A stretch of DNA of 64,000 bases, taken from the NCBI GenBank assembly GCA_963706315.1, contig CAVPMA010000012.1:1-64000 (forward strand), given 5' to 3'. Shown here one piece after another: positions 50,355 to 58,874 of this stretch. Source of the DNA: CALMEC01 sp963706315 (GTDB lineage Bacteria; Actinomycetota; Thermoleophilia; Miltoncostaeales; Miltoncostaeaceae). A model generated the notes under the pieces. The model was not told where the DNA came from, searched no databases, and worked only from the letters and a program-made list of their open reading frames with translations. Each line of letters starts with the position of its first letter. The stretch's first letter is position 1. The position numbers and the translations under genes were made by a program.

Positions 50355-51347
50355 GTGACCGTCGACCCCAACCGCCCGGACATCTCCCTCGGGGAGTTCC
50401 TCCCCGTCACCGAGAACGCCGCCATCGCCTCCGCGCGCTGGCTCGGCCGGGGCGACAACCACGCCGCCGACGGGGCCGCGGTCGACGCGATGCGCACCGA
50501 GTTCGCGAAGATGCCGATCACCGGTCGGGTCGTGATCGGCGAGGGCGAGAAGGACGAGGCGCCGGAGCTCTACAACGGCGAGATCCTGGGCGCGGGCGGC
50601 CCGGAGTTCGACATCGGCGTCGACCCGCTCGAGGGCACGAGCCTCGTTGCCCGGGGCGACAGTGGCGCGATCGCGATCTGCGTCATCGCCGAGCCGGGCG
50701 GCATCCTTTCGGCGCCCGACATGTACATGCGCAAGCTCTGCGTGGGGGCGACTGCGAAGGGCCGCGTCGACATCGGCGCGCCGGTCGCGGAGACGCTCGA
50801 CACCGTCGCCCGCTGCTACCAGCGGCAGGTGCGCGACATCACCGCCATCGTGCTCGACCGCCCGCGCCACGAGGAGCTCATCGACGAAATCCGCGCGACG
50901 GGCGCCCGCATCCGGCTGATCCCCGACGGCGACATCACCGCCAGCATGTCGGCGGCGGTGCGCGGCACCGGCGACCACGTCTACCTGGGAACCGGCGGCT
51001 CCACCGAGGGCGTCATCACGGCGGCCGCGCTGGAGTGCCTGGGCGGTGAGATCCAGGCGCAGTTCACCCCGAACGACGAGGAGCAGCGCCGGCGCCTCGT
51101 GGAGTTCGGTGTCGAGGATCCCGACAAGGTGCTGTTCACACGCGACCTCGCTTCGGCGCCGCTCTACGTCATCGCCACCGGCGTGACCGACGGCAACCTG
51201 CTGCGCGGCGTGCGGTACTTCGCCGACGGGGCGCGCACCCACTCGATCGCGCTGAACCTCCACCGCGGCACGGTGCGGTTCATCGACACGGTGCATCTGT
51301 TCGGGCGCACGCCGGTCCACGAGATCCGGCTCGGTGGCGTGTTGTGA
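50355..51347 (+). CDS. glpX: fructose-1,6-bisphosphatase class II
   Basis: A 330-residue metal-dependent phosphatase of gluconeogenesis. Family blocks VIGEGEKDEAPELYNGE (metal ligands), FDIGVDPLEGTSLVARG (the catalytic phosphate site), GRVDIGAPVAETL, DGDITASMSAAV and YLGTGGSTEGVITAAAL are complete. GTG start 14 bases after the folP-like gene, and the next gene overlaps its stop. Confidence 0.94.
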   Translation: MTVDPNRPDISLGEFLPVTENAAIASARWLGRGDNHAADGAAVDAMRTEFAKMPITGRVVIGEGEKDEAPELYNGEILGAGGPEFDIGVDPLEGTSLVARGDSGAIAICVIAEPGGILSAPDMYMRKLCVGATAKGRVDIGAPVAETLDTVARCYQRQVRDITAIVLDRPRHEELIDEIRATGARIRLIPDGDITASMSAAVRGTGDHVYLGTGGSTEGVITAAALECLGGEIQAQFTPNDEEQRRRLVEFGVEDPDKVLFTRDLASAPLYVIATGVTDGNLLRGVRYFADGARTHSIALNLHRGTVRFIDTVHLFGRTPVHEIRLGGVL

Positions 51348-51646
51348 GCTCGCAGGACGACTTCCCGTTCGCATTTGGCGAGGGGGCGGCCGACGACTTC
51401 AAGGAGCGACTCAAGGACCTGATGCGCGCCCAGCAGGCGGCATTCGAGGAGGTTCAGGCGGAGACCGGCGGCCGGGCGGGGCCGCTGGAGCGGATCCAGG
51501 TCGTGGAGCAGGCAGTCGCGCTCGCCGCGGCGGGGCTCGCGACGCTCGGCCCTCGAGCCACCCCCGAGGAGTCGGCCGACGCGATGGGCCTCATCTTTGC
51601 GCGCGCGATGGCGGCGGTGCAGGGCTCGCTCCGACCGTCGTCGTAG
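51344..51646 (+). CDS. small uncharacterised helical protein after glpX
   Basis: A 100-residue soluble, acidic protein with GTG start overlapping the glpX stop (GTGA). Sequence DDFKERLKDLMRAQQAAFEE and VVEQAVALAAAGLATLG suggests two helices; I do not recognise a family. No signal or membrane segment. It ends the operon just before the convergent aldehyde dehydrogenase. Confidence 0.55.
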   Translation: MSSQDDFPFAFGEGAADDFKERLKDLMRAQQAAFEEVQAETGGRAGPLERIQVVEQAVALAAAGLATLGPRATPEESADAMGLIFARAMAAVQGSLRPSS

Positions 51647-51659
51647 CCCCCGGCGCGGG

Positions 51660-53198
51660 TCAGCTGCGCGCCAGCGTCACGTAGCGCGTCTCGAGGTAGT
51701 CGTCCAGCGCGTCGTCGCCGCCGCAGCGCCCCCAGCCGGATTGCTTGACGCCACCGAACGGCGCCGCAACCGATGAAACCCGTCCGCGGTTGACCGCGAC
51801 CATGCCGACGTCGAGGGCCGCGCCGACGCGCATGGCCCGGTCCAGGTCGCGCGTGTAGACGTACGCCGCGAGACCCACTTCGGCGTCGTTGGCGTCGCCG
51901 ACGACCTCGGCCTCGCGATCGAATACCCGAACGGGGGCGATCGGCCCGAAGATCTCCTCCCGCATCACACGGGCGTCGGCCGGCACGTCGGCCAGGACGA
52001 CCGGCGTGAAGAACCAGCCCGGTCCGGGGCGGGGTCCGCCCGCCAGCGCGACCCGAGCGCCGTTGGCGACCGCGTCGTCGACCAGTCCCGTCAGCCGGTC
52101 CCGCTGCGCGGCGCCGATCATCGGGCCCAGCTCGGACTCCGACTCGGTGCCCCGTGCGGTGTGGATGGCGGCGAGACGCTCGCACAGCAGGTCCGTGAAC
52201 TCCGCGGCGACCGCTCGGTGCACGGAGAAGCGGTTGGCGGCGGTGCATGCCGCCCCGCCGTTGCGGAGCTTCGCGGCGACCGCGCCCTCGACGGCGGCGT
52301 CGAGGTCGGCGTCTTCGAACACGATGAACGGGGCCTGGCCCCCGAGCTCCAACCCCATGCGCAGCATCCGGCCCGCGGAGCAGGCGATCAGATGCCGCCC
52401 GACCGCGCCGGAGCCGGTGAACGTGAGCTTGCGCAGGCGCGGATCGCTGAGCAGGTGGTCGGTCGCCCCATCCTGCGACGAGACCACGACGTTGAGCACG
52501 CCGTCGGGCAGTCCGGCGCCCTGCAGGATGCGAGCGAGCGCGAGCGCGGACAGCGGGGTGAGCTTTGAGGGTCGCAGCAGCACGGTGCAGCCCGCGCCCA
52601 GGGCGCCGCCGATTCCGCGCGCGGGCACTGCCACCGGAAAGTTCCAGGGCGTGATGACGAGGCACGGGCCCACCGGCCGGCGAGTGACAATGATGCTCGA
52701 CGAGCCGTCGGGGTCGTCGCGGAAGCCACCGGTCACCCGGACGGCCTCCTCGGCCGACCACTCCAGGTACCGGGCCGCGAACATGACCTCGTCGCGCGAC
52801 TCCGCGAGGGGCTTGCCCATCTCCAGGGTGATGAGCATGGCCAGGGTCTCGACCTCGCGCTCGAGCGCGTCGGCCGCTCGGCGCAGGACCCGGGCGCGCT
52901 CGCGGGCTGGCTGGGCCGCCCAGCGGGGCTGGACCGCCGCCGCCGCGGTCAGCGCGTCGGTCGCGTCGCGTTCGTCGGCGTCCGCAACGCGGCACAGCTC
53001 CCTGCCGGTGGAGGGATCCTCGACCGGCAGGGTCTGTCCCGTGGCCGCCGGGCGGAAGCGCCCGTCGATGAGGAGGTCCTTCGGGCAGCCGCCGATGGCC
53101 GCCCACTCGTCCAGCACCGCCAGAATGCCGTCGGAGGCGGACTCATGGCCTCGGGCCGGGGTGGGACGGGGCGCGCGGCCAATGAGCGTCCGGCTCAT
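51660..53198 (-). CDS. aldehyde dehydrogenase (succinate-semialdehyde type)
   Basis: A 512-residue NAD(P)-dependent enzyme. The nucleotide-binding VITPWNFPVAVPARGIGGAL, the FTGSGAVGRHL turn, catalytic Glu in LELGGQAPFIVFED and nucleophile Cys in GGAACTAANRFSVH are visible, with the C-terminal EEIFGPIAPVRVF and SGWGRCGGDDALDDYLE. The close match of the last block to the SSADH group suggests succinate semialdehyde, but substrate is uncertain. ATG 53198 is backed by an AGGAGC site; the longer frame would overlap the upstream gene. Confidence 0.85.
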   Translation of the reverse strand: MSRTLIGRAPRPTPARGHESASDGILAVLDEWAAIGGCPKDLLIDGRFRPAATGQTLPVEDPSTGRELCRVADADERDATDALTAAAAVQPRWAAQPARERARVLRRAADALEREVETLAMLITLEMGKPLAESRDEVMFAARYLEWSAEEAVRVTGGFRDDPDGSSSIIVTRRPVGPCLVITPWNFPVAVPARGIGGALGAGCTVLLRPSKLTPLSALALARILQGAGLPDGVLNVVVSSQDGATDHLLSDPRLRKLTFTGSGAVGRHLIACSAGRMLRMGLELGGQAPFIVFEDADLDAAVEGAVAAKLRNGGAACTAANRFSVHRAVAAEFTDLLCERLAAIHTARGTESESELGPMIGAAQRDRLTGLVDDAVANGARVALAGGPRPGPGWFFTPVVLADVPADARVMREEIFGPIAPVRVFDREAEVVGDANDAEVGLAAYVYTRDLDRAMRVGAALDVGMVAVNRGRVSSVAAPFGGVKQSGWGRCGGDDALDDYLETRYVTLARS

Positions 53199-53199
53199 C

Positions 53200-53565
53200 T
53201 CACTGCTCCTGTCCATCGTTCGCCGGGTCATTCCCCATCACCTCGAAGGTGACGCGGACGGGGCCGACGTGGCCGATGCCGAAGGCCTCGTCGCGGAACC
53301 CCAAGCGCGAGGTCACCACGTCCGCCAGGTCGTGCTGGCCGGGTGAGAAGTAGCCCAGAACGAGTCGTCGCTCGCCGATGAGAACGGTCAACTCGCCTTC
53401 GATTGTGACGGTTTCGCGGTCGCTCATGAGTGGCTCCGGGGTCGTCGTGGTCGTCCGCAGGACCTCGCGCAACACCGCGTCGGCGTTCATCGCGTGAAGC
53501 TGGCGACGACGGGCGGCGGCGAAGGCATCGAAGTCCGGCGGCCATTCCTTGGTGTGCTCGTTCAT
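53200..53565 (-). CDS. uncharacterised protein upstream of aldehyde dehydrogenase
   Basis: A 121-residue protein with a helical start (EHTKEWPPDFDAFAAARRRQ) and a beta-rich end (VTIEGELTVLIGERRLVLGY, then VTFEVMGND). No signal or membrane segment is seen. It ends one base before the ALDH ATG, so the pair is translationally linked. I recognise no family. A regulator fragment lies upstream. Confidence 0.55.
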   Translation of the reverse strand: MNEHTKEWPPDFDAFAAARRRQLHAMNADAVLREVLRTTTTTPEPLMSDRETVTIEGELTVLIGERRLVLGYFSPGQHDLADVVTSRLGFRDEAFGIGHVGPVRVTFEVMGNDPANDGQEQ

Positions 53566-53659
53566 GGGATGCACGGTAGGCCGCGACGCCGAGCAAGTCA
53601 TGACAAGGCCTTGCCATCTTGTGCCGGCGCCCCTGACCATCATCACGACGGGCGGCTTG

Positions 53660-53785
53660 TTACACGGTCGAGAGGCCAAGGAGCCCGCGCTCGCCGCCGG
53701 CGGCGACCGCGGCGGCGCGGCTCTTGACTCCGAGCCTGGCGAAGATGTTCGCGACGTGGCGGATGACGGTGTTCTCGCTCAGCAC
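53660..53785 (-). pseudogene. C-terminal fragment of a LuxR-type regulator
   Basis: 42 codons of minus-strand sequence encode VLSENTVIRHVANIFARLGV and KSRAAAVAAGGERGLL, the recognition helix and end of a LuxR/NarL DNA-binding domain, followed by TAA. Everything upstream of the recognition helix is missing, and homology stops abruptly at about 53785. It is directly head-to-head with another truncated gene. Confidence 0.75.
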
Positions 53786-53787
53786 GG

Positions 53788-54045
53788 GCGATCTGCGCCC
53801 TTGTCCTGTTCGGCGGGCGCAGCGAGACCCTGCGCGGGCTCGGCGGCCCCGGCCGTGACGAGCGCTGGGCCAGGATCGACGTACACGCGACGGCCGTGAC
53901 CGGGATGGTCACGATCCTGCTCATCATCGGGGCCTGGCTCGTGGAGATCGCCAGGGGGAACGACGGCAACCCCTACGGGCTCGTCGGTGCGGTAGGTGGC
54001 CTGGTGCACATCGTGAGCGTCGCGGTCCTCCGCTGGCGCTCGTAG
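53788..54045 (+). pseudogene. C-terminal fragment of a small membrane protein
   Basis: 86 codons on the plus strand, with no start codon at the left edge, encode a fragment with FGGRSETLRGLGGPGRDERW and two hydrophobic segments (VTGMVTILLIIGAWLVEIAR, and VGAVGGLVHIVSVAVL), ending in TAG. It looks like the C-terminal half of a small actinobacterial membrane protein whose N-terminal helices are lost at 53788. Codon usage is typical of the genome. Confidence 0.7.
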
Positions 54046-54048
54046 CGA

Positions 54049-54387
54049 CTACTCGGGGTCGTCGCCCCCGCGGGCCTCGTCGCGCACGAGGCGCAGCTCG
54101 AAGCGCACGTCCTTGAGCGCGGCGCGGGCCTCGTCGGCGAGCCGCCGCAGGTCCGCGAGCTCCGCGGCGACGGCCGCGACCTCCTGACGGGTGGTGCGCC
54201 AGGAGCTGCCGACGAGGTCGACGAGCACCTCGAGGTCCTCGACGATCGCGGTCTGCTCGCTCGCGCGCATCCCGGATGCCGGCTGGGGGCCCGGCTCGCT
54301 CGCGGCCCGCGCCCTCATCTCACCGAGATCCGCCTCCAGCCGACGAACCGCGTCCAACACGTCGCGCGGGTCGTGGCTGCCGCTCAC
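54049..54387 (-). CDS. uncharacterised coiled-coil protein
   Basis: A 112-residue soluble, charged helical protein with two likely coiled-coil stretches (VLDAVRRLEADLGEMRARAA and VAAVAAELADLRRLADEARA). The GTG start at 54387 overlaps the previous gene stop (GTGA), so it is expressed with the gene upstream. I recognise no family. Confidence 0.55.
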   Translation of the reverse strand: MSGSHDPRDVLDAVRRLEADLGEMRARAASEPGPQPASGMRASEQTAIVEDLEVLVDLVGSSWRTTRQEVAAVAAELADLRRLADEARAALKDVRFELRLVRDEARGGDDPE

Positions 54388-54851
54388 GGCGATTCGGTTC
54401 CGAACCCGACCGCCGACCAATCCGGCTTGTCGATGATCTCCTCGATGATGTCCGAGGTGACGGTGCAGCGGTAGGTGAAGCCGCTCTCCTCGAGCACCGG
54501 CTCGACGAGGTCCTCCTTGATCTGCTGGTCCACCCAGGCGCCCCGGAACACGAGCTTGCGGAGCCAGTGGACGAGGTCGTCGTCGAAGCCGAGGAGGGCG
54601 TCGCGGTGCTCCTCCAGATGGCTTGCGAGACGCCCGTCGCTCTTGACCTCGCCGTGGGCGACGAGCTCGACGAGCTGGTCGAGGTCCTCATCCGACAGCT
54701 CCCCGGGCTTCACGAACGCCAGCTGCACGGCGGCGTGCTCGGAGCGCTCGCGGAAGTCGCGGCTGTTGAACTTGAACCGGAACTTCCCGAACTCCATGGT
54801 GAAGTCGGTGCCCGACTGGTAGTTCGAAGGTGTCTTGCGCGATTGTGCCAT
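54384..54851 (-). CDS. uncharacterised protein, first of a coupled pair
   Basis: A 155-residue acidic, soluble protein. It starts MAQSRKTPSNYQSGTDF and includes MEFGKFRFKFNSRDFRERSE, then helical segments with DEDLDQLVELVAHGEV and a C-terminal SDIIEEIIDKPDW. No known domain is recognised. An in-frame ATG at 54797 is an alternative start. It is coupled to the coiled-coil gene and divergent from the DUF192 gene. Confidence 0.6.
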   Translation of the reverse strand: MAQSRKTPSNYQSGTDFTMEFGKFRFKFNSRDFRERSEHAAVQLAFVKPGELSDEDLDQLVELVAHGEVKSDGRLASHLEEHRDALLGFDDDLVHWLRKLVFRGAWVDQQIKEDLVEPVLEESGFTYRCTVTSDIIEEIIDKPDWSAVGFGTESP

Positions 54852-54933
54852 GAGCAGTGGCTCCCCCAGGAAGCGGGCCGAGTGTACCAACGCCTTTCGG
54901 ACGCTCTTCGCTGACGCCTGGCACGATCCTGCC

Positions 54934-55323
54934 GTGAGCCGATTCCGCGCCGATCGGATGTGTCGCGACGTGCGGGAAGTCGTTGATGCCGATGGCAGTG
55001 TCCTGCTCGCCCGCTGCCACGTCGCCGACCGCCCGCTGGCGCGCCTGGTGGGCCTGCTCGGCACGCCCGACCTGTCCGATGACGAGGGACTGTGGCTCGA
55101 GCCGTGCTCGTCCGTGCACACCTGGGGCATGCGGATCCCGATCGCATGCGCATTCGTCGACGGGGACGGTCGGGTGCTGCGGGTGGTCGACCCGCTCCCG
55201 GCGGGGCGGCATGCGGCAGTCCGCGGAGCCCGCTCGGTGGTGGAAGCGCGCGCCGGCCGGTTCGCCGGACTCGCCGTCGGAACGACCCTGACGTACCGCT
55301 CACCGGTGAAAATGTCCGCATAG
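54934..55323 (+). CDS. DUF192 domain protein
   Basis: A 129-residue protein with the DUF192 pattern: RLVGLLGTPDLSDDEGLWLE, the CSSVHTWGMRIPIACAFVD core and VVEARAGRFAGLAVGTTL. Members are often secreted, but no signal peptide is visible from GTG 54934. The in-frame ATG at 54958 would remove eight residues. Function of the family is unknown. Confidence 0.78.
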   Translation: MSRFRADRMCRDVREVVDADGSVLLARCHVADRPLARLVGLLGTPDLSDDEGLWLEPCSSVHTWGMRIPIACAFVDGDGRVLRVVDPLPAGRHAAVRGARSVVEARAGRFAGLAVGTTLTYRSPVKMSA

Positions 55324-55348
55324 AGCGAAGATCCGGCCGAAGGGAGGG

Positions 55349-55363
55349 GGGCCATTTCGGCCC
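55349..55363. terminator. hairpin between DUF192 and the response regulator
   Basis: GGGCC-ATTTC-GGCCC, 25 bases after the DUF192 stop. A short GC stem with no T-tract; a transcription stop is possible. Confidence 0.35.
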
Positions 55364-55383
55364 GCTCGAGCCTTTGAACTGAT

Positions 55384-55403
55384 GCACCGCGCCACGGCGG
55401 TGC
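55384..55403 (+). promoter_or_regulatory. leader hairpin before the response regulator
   Basis: GCACCGC (55384-55390) pairs with GCGGTGC (55397-55403) around a 6-base loop, 26 bases upstream of the response regulator ATG. It may be a leader hairpin or an operator for autoregulation by the response regulator. Confidence 0.35.
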
Positions 55404-55428
55404 GGACATCAATGCCGAGCGAGGTCCA

Positions 55429-56184
55429 ATGCCCACACTCACACCACCACGCGCCGCTCCCGCGATCGACCTGGGCGCGAACATCCTCACCGCCCTCGTC
55501 GTGGACGACGACCCCGGCGTCGTCGGCTTCCTCGACGACAACCTCACCGCGGATCGCTTCGCGGTCATCACCGCCCGAAGCGGAGAGGAAGCCCTCGACC
55601 TCCTGCGGACGAGCCGCCCGGACGTCGCCCTGATCGACGTCGCGCTCCCGGGTATGAGCGGGTACGAGCTCGTGTCCATCGTGCGGGAGGGATCCACCTC
55701 GGGCGCCTGGGACCCCGGCATGGCGATCATGCTCATGTCCGGACGCGACGATATGCACAGCGTCGTGCGGGGCATCGAGCGCGGCGCCGACGACTACCTG
55801 ATCAAGCCGTTCCACTATCCAGAGCTCCTCGCACGCGTCGGCTCGCATGTGCGGCGAGCCCGCGGAGTGAGCCTGGCCGGATCGCTGCGGGTCGGACCGG
55901 TCGAGGTCGACCGGAGAGCAATGCGGGTGCTCGTCCACGGTCGCACGATCGGGCTGTCCGCGAAGGAATTCGGGTTGCTCTGCGTTCTGGCCCGGGATCC
56001 GCATCGCGTGGTGTCGAAGGGCGAACTCCTCAAGGACGTGTGGGGCTTCTCCGCGAACGCCCGCACCCGCACGGTCGACACCCATGCCAGCAGGCTTCGC
56101 GGCAAGCTGGCCGCCGCCGGAGTTGGTGGATGGGTGCGCAACGTCTGGGGCCAGGGATACCGCCTCCTCCCGGAGGAGCGCTGA
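55429..56184 (+). CDS. OmpR-family response regulator
   Basis: A 251-residue two-component regulator. The receiver has the acidic triad VVDDDPG (D26-D28), phospho-acceptor D70 in LIDVALPG, and K126 in YLIKPF. The C-terminal winged helix reads KEFGLLCVLARDPHRVVSKG, then RTVDTHASRLRGKL and VWGQGYRLLP. Its stop overlaps the kinase start (TGATG). It heads the Tad operon, so it probably controls pilus assembly genes directly or is co-regulated with them. Confidence 0.93.
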   Translation: MPTLTPPRAAPAIDLGANILTALVVDDDPGVVGFLDDNLTADRFAVITARSGEEALDLLRTSRPDVALIDVALPGMSGYELVSIVREGSTSGAWDPGMAIMLMSGRDDMHSVVRGIERGADDYLIKPFHYPELLARVGSHVRRARGVSLAGSLRVGPVEVDRRAMRVLVHGRTIGLSAKEFGLLCVLARDPHRVVSKGELLKDVWGFSANARTRTVDTHASRLRGKLAAAGVGGWVRNVWGQGYRLLPEER

Positions 56185-56882
56185 TGAGCGGCAGGGGGGT
56201 GGTCGGTGTCGAGCATGCGCGGCGCGCCGAGGAGTTGCTGCATGACATGCGCGGTCCCCTCGGCGTCATACGCGGCCAGTGCCACGGGATCGTTCGTTGC
56301 GCCGGTCAGCCGGGGGTGCTCCTCGACAGACTCCGGATCATCGACGGCGAGATCGACCGAGTGGTCGCGGCCATCGATCGGGTGCGCTCCGCGCTCTGCG
56401 GGATCGCCTGCGACGAAGCGCCCGGCCCCGTCGATCTGGTCGCCGTCGCCCGTGAAGCCGTTCGGAGGCACGAGGGCTCCGCTGAGGAGCGCGGCATCGC
56501 GCTCACCGCTACGGCGCTCCCCGACCACGCCGAGATCCTGGGCTCCGTCGACGAGCTTCGGCGGCTCGTCGACAACCTGGTCTCGAACGCGATCCGGCAC
56601 GCGCCGCATGGCACCGGCGTGACGCTTGCGATCGGCGACGACGGCCGGAATGTCACGCTCCGCGTCTCGGACCGCGGAGCGGGCATCGACGTGCGAGCGC
56701 GCTCGACGATCTTCGAGCGTCACCCCGGACATCGTGGGGCCCACGGCTGGGGCATCGGCCTCGGAATCGCCGGTGAGATCGCGACCAGGCACAACGGCCG
56801 CATCGCGTTCGACTCAGAAGGACAAGGAGCAACATTCCGGGTCGAGCTGCCTTCCTCGGGACGCACGAGCGTGGCGCGATGA
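56184..56882 (+). CDS. soluble sensor histidine kinase
   Basis: A 232-residue kinase with no transmembrane segment or sensor domain. The H-box is EELLHDMRGPLGVIRGQ with phospho-His at residue 20. The HATPase domain shows N-box VDNLVSNAIRHA, G1 VSDRGAGID and G2 GWGIGLGIAGEIA. Signal input must come from a partner protein. It is translationally coupled to the response regulator (TGATG) and to the next gene (ATGA). Confidence 0.88.
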   Translation: MSGRGVVGVEHARRAEELLHDMRGPLGVIRGQCHGIVRCAGQPGVLLDRLRIIDGEIDRVVAAIDRVRSALCGIACDEAPGPVDLVAVAREAVRRHEGSAEERGIALTATALPDHAEILGSVDELRRLVDNLVSNAIRHAPHGTGVTLAIGDDGRNVTLRVSDRGAGIDVRARSTIFERHPGHRGAHGWGIGLGIAGEIATRHNGRIAFDSEGQGATFRVELPSSGRTSVAR

Positions 56883-57436
56883 CCACGCCTGCGACCATCA
56901 TCGTCGAGCAGGCCGTCGTGGAGCCGCTCGGCGGCTGTCCGGCGAACGTCGTCGTCGTACCCCGCCGCCGCTTGCCGTGGTACCGCCGCGGCCGGACGTG
57001 GGCGCCGCTCGACCCGGAGACGGTGCTGGACACATTGGCGGCGGTTCCCAGACCCGCCATCGTGCTCGCCCGCGGCCCCGCCGCCGATCCAGGCGCGCGC
57101 TGCCTCCTGGACTTCGCTCCGCTTCTCGCCTTCGATCTGCGGCGCCTACCCGACTGCGTCGACATGGCCGCGCTGAGCGTGACCACCGCGAGCCGCGCCG
57201 ACGAGCCTGGCTCGACGGCCTGCGGGCGGGCACTCGACGTGCTGTGCTGCGCGCCGGCGCTCACGATGTGCCGCTGGGAGCGCTCCGATCGACCGCTGCG
57301 CCCGGGCGCGCTTCGGAGGTGGGCGTCGAGCGCGTGGCGGCCGTGCCCGTGGTGCCCGGCCGGTGGACTCGCGGGAGCACGCTGCGCACGCTGCGGCAGT
57401 CCCGTCGGACGGGGAGACCAGGGAGGCGGGCGGTGA
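56879..57436 (+). CDS. uncharacterised zinc-ribbon protein in the Tad operon
   Basis: A 185-residue protein with an N-terminal region ending RRRLPWYRRGRTWAPLDP and a C-terminal Cys pattern CPWC...CARC typical of a zinc ribbon (residues ~155-175). Internal Cys at CCAPALTMC add to the count. No signal or membrane segment. Both ends overlap neighbours (ATGA, GTGA). It might be a partner of the kinase or of the pilus machine; I recognise no family. Confidence 0.6.
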   Translation: MTTPATIIVEQAVVEPLGGCPANVVVVPRRRLPWYRRGRTWAPLDPETVLDTLAAVPRPAIVLARGPAADPGARCLLDFAPLLAFDLRRLPDCVDMAALSVTTASRADEPGSTACGRALDVLCCAPALTMCRWERSDRPLRPGALRRWASSAWRPCPWCPAGGLAGARCARCGSPVGRGDQGGGR

Positions 57437-58080
57437 TCACCCGGCGCCTCCGGCGGCGCCCCGGCGCCTGGTTCGCGGCTGCGGGTGTGCTCGCGGTCGC
57501 CGCCGGGGTGCTCACCATGCGGGCCGCGGCCGTCGACACGCCAACCGTGCCGGTGGTCGTCGCATCGGAGCCCATCTTGGTGGGCGTGCGGCTCGACGAT
57601 CCGGAGGCGGTCCTGACGCTCACCCCGGTTCCCGCCGGGGCGCTGCTCCCGGGAATGGCGCGTGCGTTCGACGAGGTCCGAGGGCGTACGGTGGCCGTGC
57701 CGATCGCACCGGGTGAGCCCGTGACCCAGGCCGCGTTGGGCGGGGCGCCCGGGCTCGCGCCCCCGCCGCTCGCCGCCGGCGAGCGCGGCTTCTCGGTTCC
57801 GGTTGCCGCCGCAGGGGCCGCGGCCGCGGTGCTCGTGCCGGGAGCGCGTGTGGATATCGTCGCCTCGAACGCCGATGGTCTGGCGGCCGCAGCGCGGGTC
57901 GTCGTCGCCGACGCCGAAGTGATCGCGCAGACCACCCCTTCCGGCGTCGACGGGGCCAGTGGCGAGGGCGGTGCGATTCTCTTGCGCGTCGGCGAGCGCG
58001 AGGCGTTGCGACTCACCGCGGCACTCGATCGCGCCGGGGGTGTCCGCCTGCTGCCGCGCCCGACGGGGGCCACGCCGTGA
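57433..58080 (+). CDS. cpaB: CpaB/RcpC-like pilus assembly protein
   Basis: A 215-residue protein with one N-terminal membrane helix (WFAAAGVLAVAAGVLTMRA) and a SAF-like domain (VVVASEPILVGVRLDDPEAV, GERGFSVPVAAAGAAAAVLV, GARVDIVAS), the arrangement of CpaB/RcpC, which stabilises the outer part of Flp pilus systems. GTG start overlaps the previous stop (GTGA). Next genes are TadZ and CpaF. Confidence 0.85.
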   Translation: MITRRLRRRPGAWFAAAGVLAVAAGVLTMRAAAVDTPTVPVVVASEPILVGVRLDDPEAVLTLTPVPAGALLPGMARAFDEVRGRTVAVPIAPGEPVTQAALGGAPGLAPPPLAAGERGFSVPVAAAGAAAAVLVPGARVDIVASNADGLAAAARVVVADAEVIAQTTPSGVDGASGEGGAILLRVGEREALRLTAALDRAGGVRLLPRPTGATP

Positions 58081-58874
58081 GTCCTCACGCCGTCGGCGAC
58101 AGCGACGTGTGGGATGCACTCGTACGGGCTTCGGGCGACGCCGACGTGCGCGAGCCATCGATGTCCCTTCGACCGATCCGGCAGGCGGTCATCGTCACCG
58201 GCGCTGCCGGGGGTGTCGGCACGAGCCTGGTCGCCAGCGGCATCGCGCTCGGGCTTGCCGACTCTGGCGAGCCCGTGGGCTTGATCGACCTCGCTGGCGA
58301 CCTCGCCGGCGCATGGCGGGTTCCGCCCGATCGAACCATCGACGACCTTCTGCCGGTGATCGATGAGCTCGAACCGCGCCACATCGAGTTGGTCGCTCAC
58401 CGCCATCCGTCGAGTGTGGCGCTCATGCTCGGCGCTCCGGCGGGCGTGACCGGCGACGGGTGGAGCCGCCAGGCTGCAGCGCGACTCCTCGAATGCGCTG
58501 CGACGCTGGGCATGCTCGTGATCGATGCGGGCAGCGCGGTGGGCGAACCGGCTCAGGAGGCATGCACAAGTGGCCGGGTGGTGGTCGTCGCCGCCAAGAC
58601 CATCGCCGGTGCGCGGTCTGTCCGAGCCCGGCTCGATGGGCTGCGATCCGCGTGCCGAGCGGGGGAGCCGCTCCTCGTCGTGAACCGCGGTGTCGGACGC
58701 GATCACCTGAGCACGCGTGCGTTCGCGCGAGCCGTCGGTTATCCGGTGGCGGTGGAGCTCGGCAGGTTCGATCGCGACGCCGACGATCTCGGAGCGGGAC
58801 GGTGGCCGGGTGGCCGACGCCGCTCGCTCACAACCGCGATCGACGCGCTCGTCCGGGCGGTGCGCGCCGGTTGA
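58077..58874 (+). CDS. TadZ/CpaE-like localisation ATPase
   Basis: A 265-residue MinD/ParA-fold protein. The deviant Walker A reads TGAAGGVGTSLVASGIALG without the usual signature lysine, followed by PVGLIDLAGDLAG and LGMLVIDAGSAVGEPA. TadZ proteins set the pilus position at the pole. Unlike CpaE there is no long receiver-like N-terminal domain. GTG start overlaps CpaB (GTGA) and the stop overlaps the CpaF TTG (TTGA). Confidence 0.8.
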   Translation: MSPHAVGDSDVWDALVRASGDADVREPSMSLRPIRQAVIVTGAAGGVGTSLVASGIALGLADSGEPVGLIDLAGDLAGAWRVPPDRTIDDLLPVIDELEPRHIELVAHRHPSSVALMLGAPAGVTGDGWSRQAAARLLECAATLGMLVIDAGSAVGEPAQEACTSGRVVVVAAKTIAGARSVRARLDGLRSACRAGEPLLVVNRGVGRDHLSTRAFARAVGYPVAVELGRFDRDADDLGAGRWPGGRRRSLTTAIDALVRAVRAG

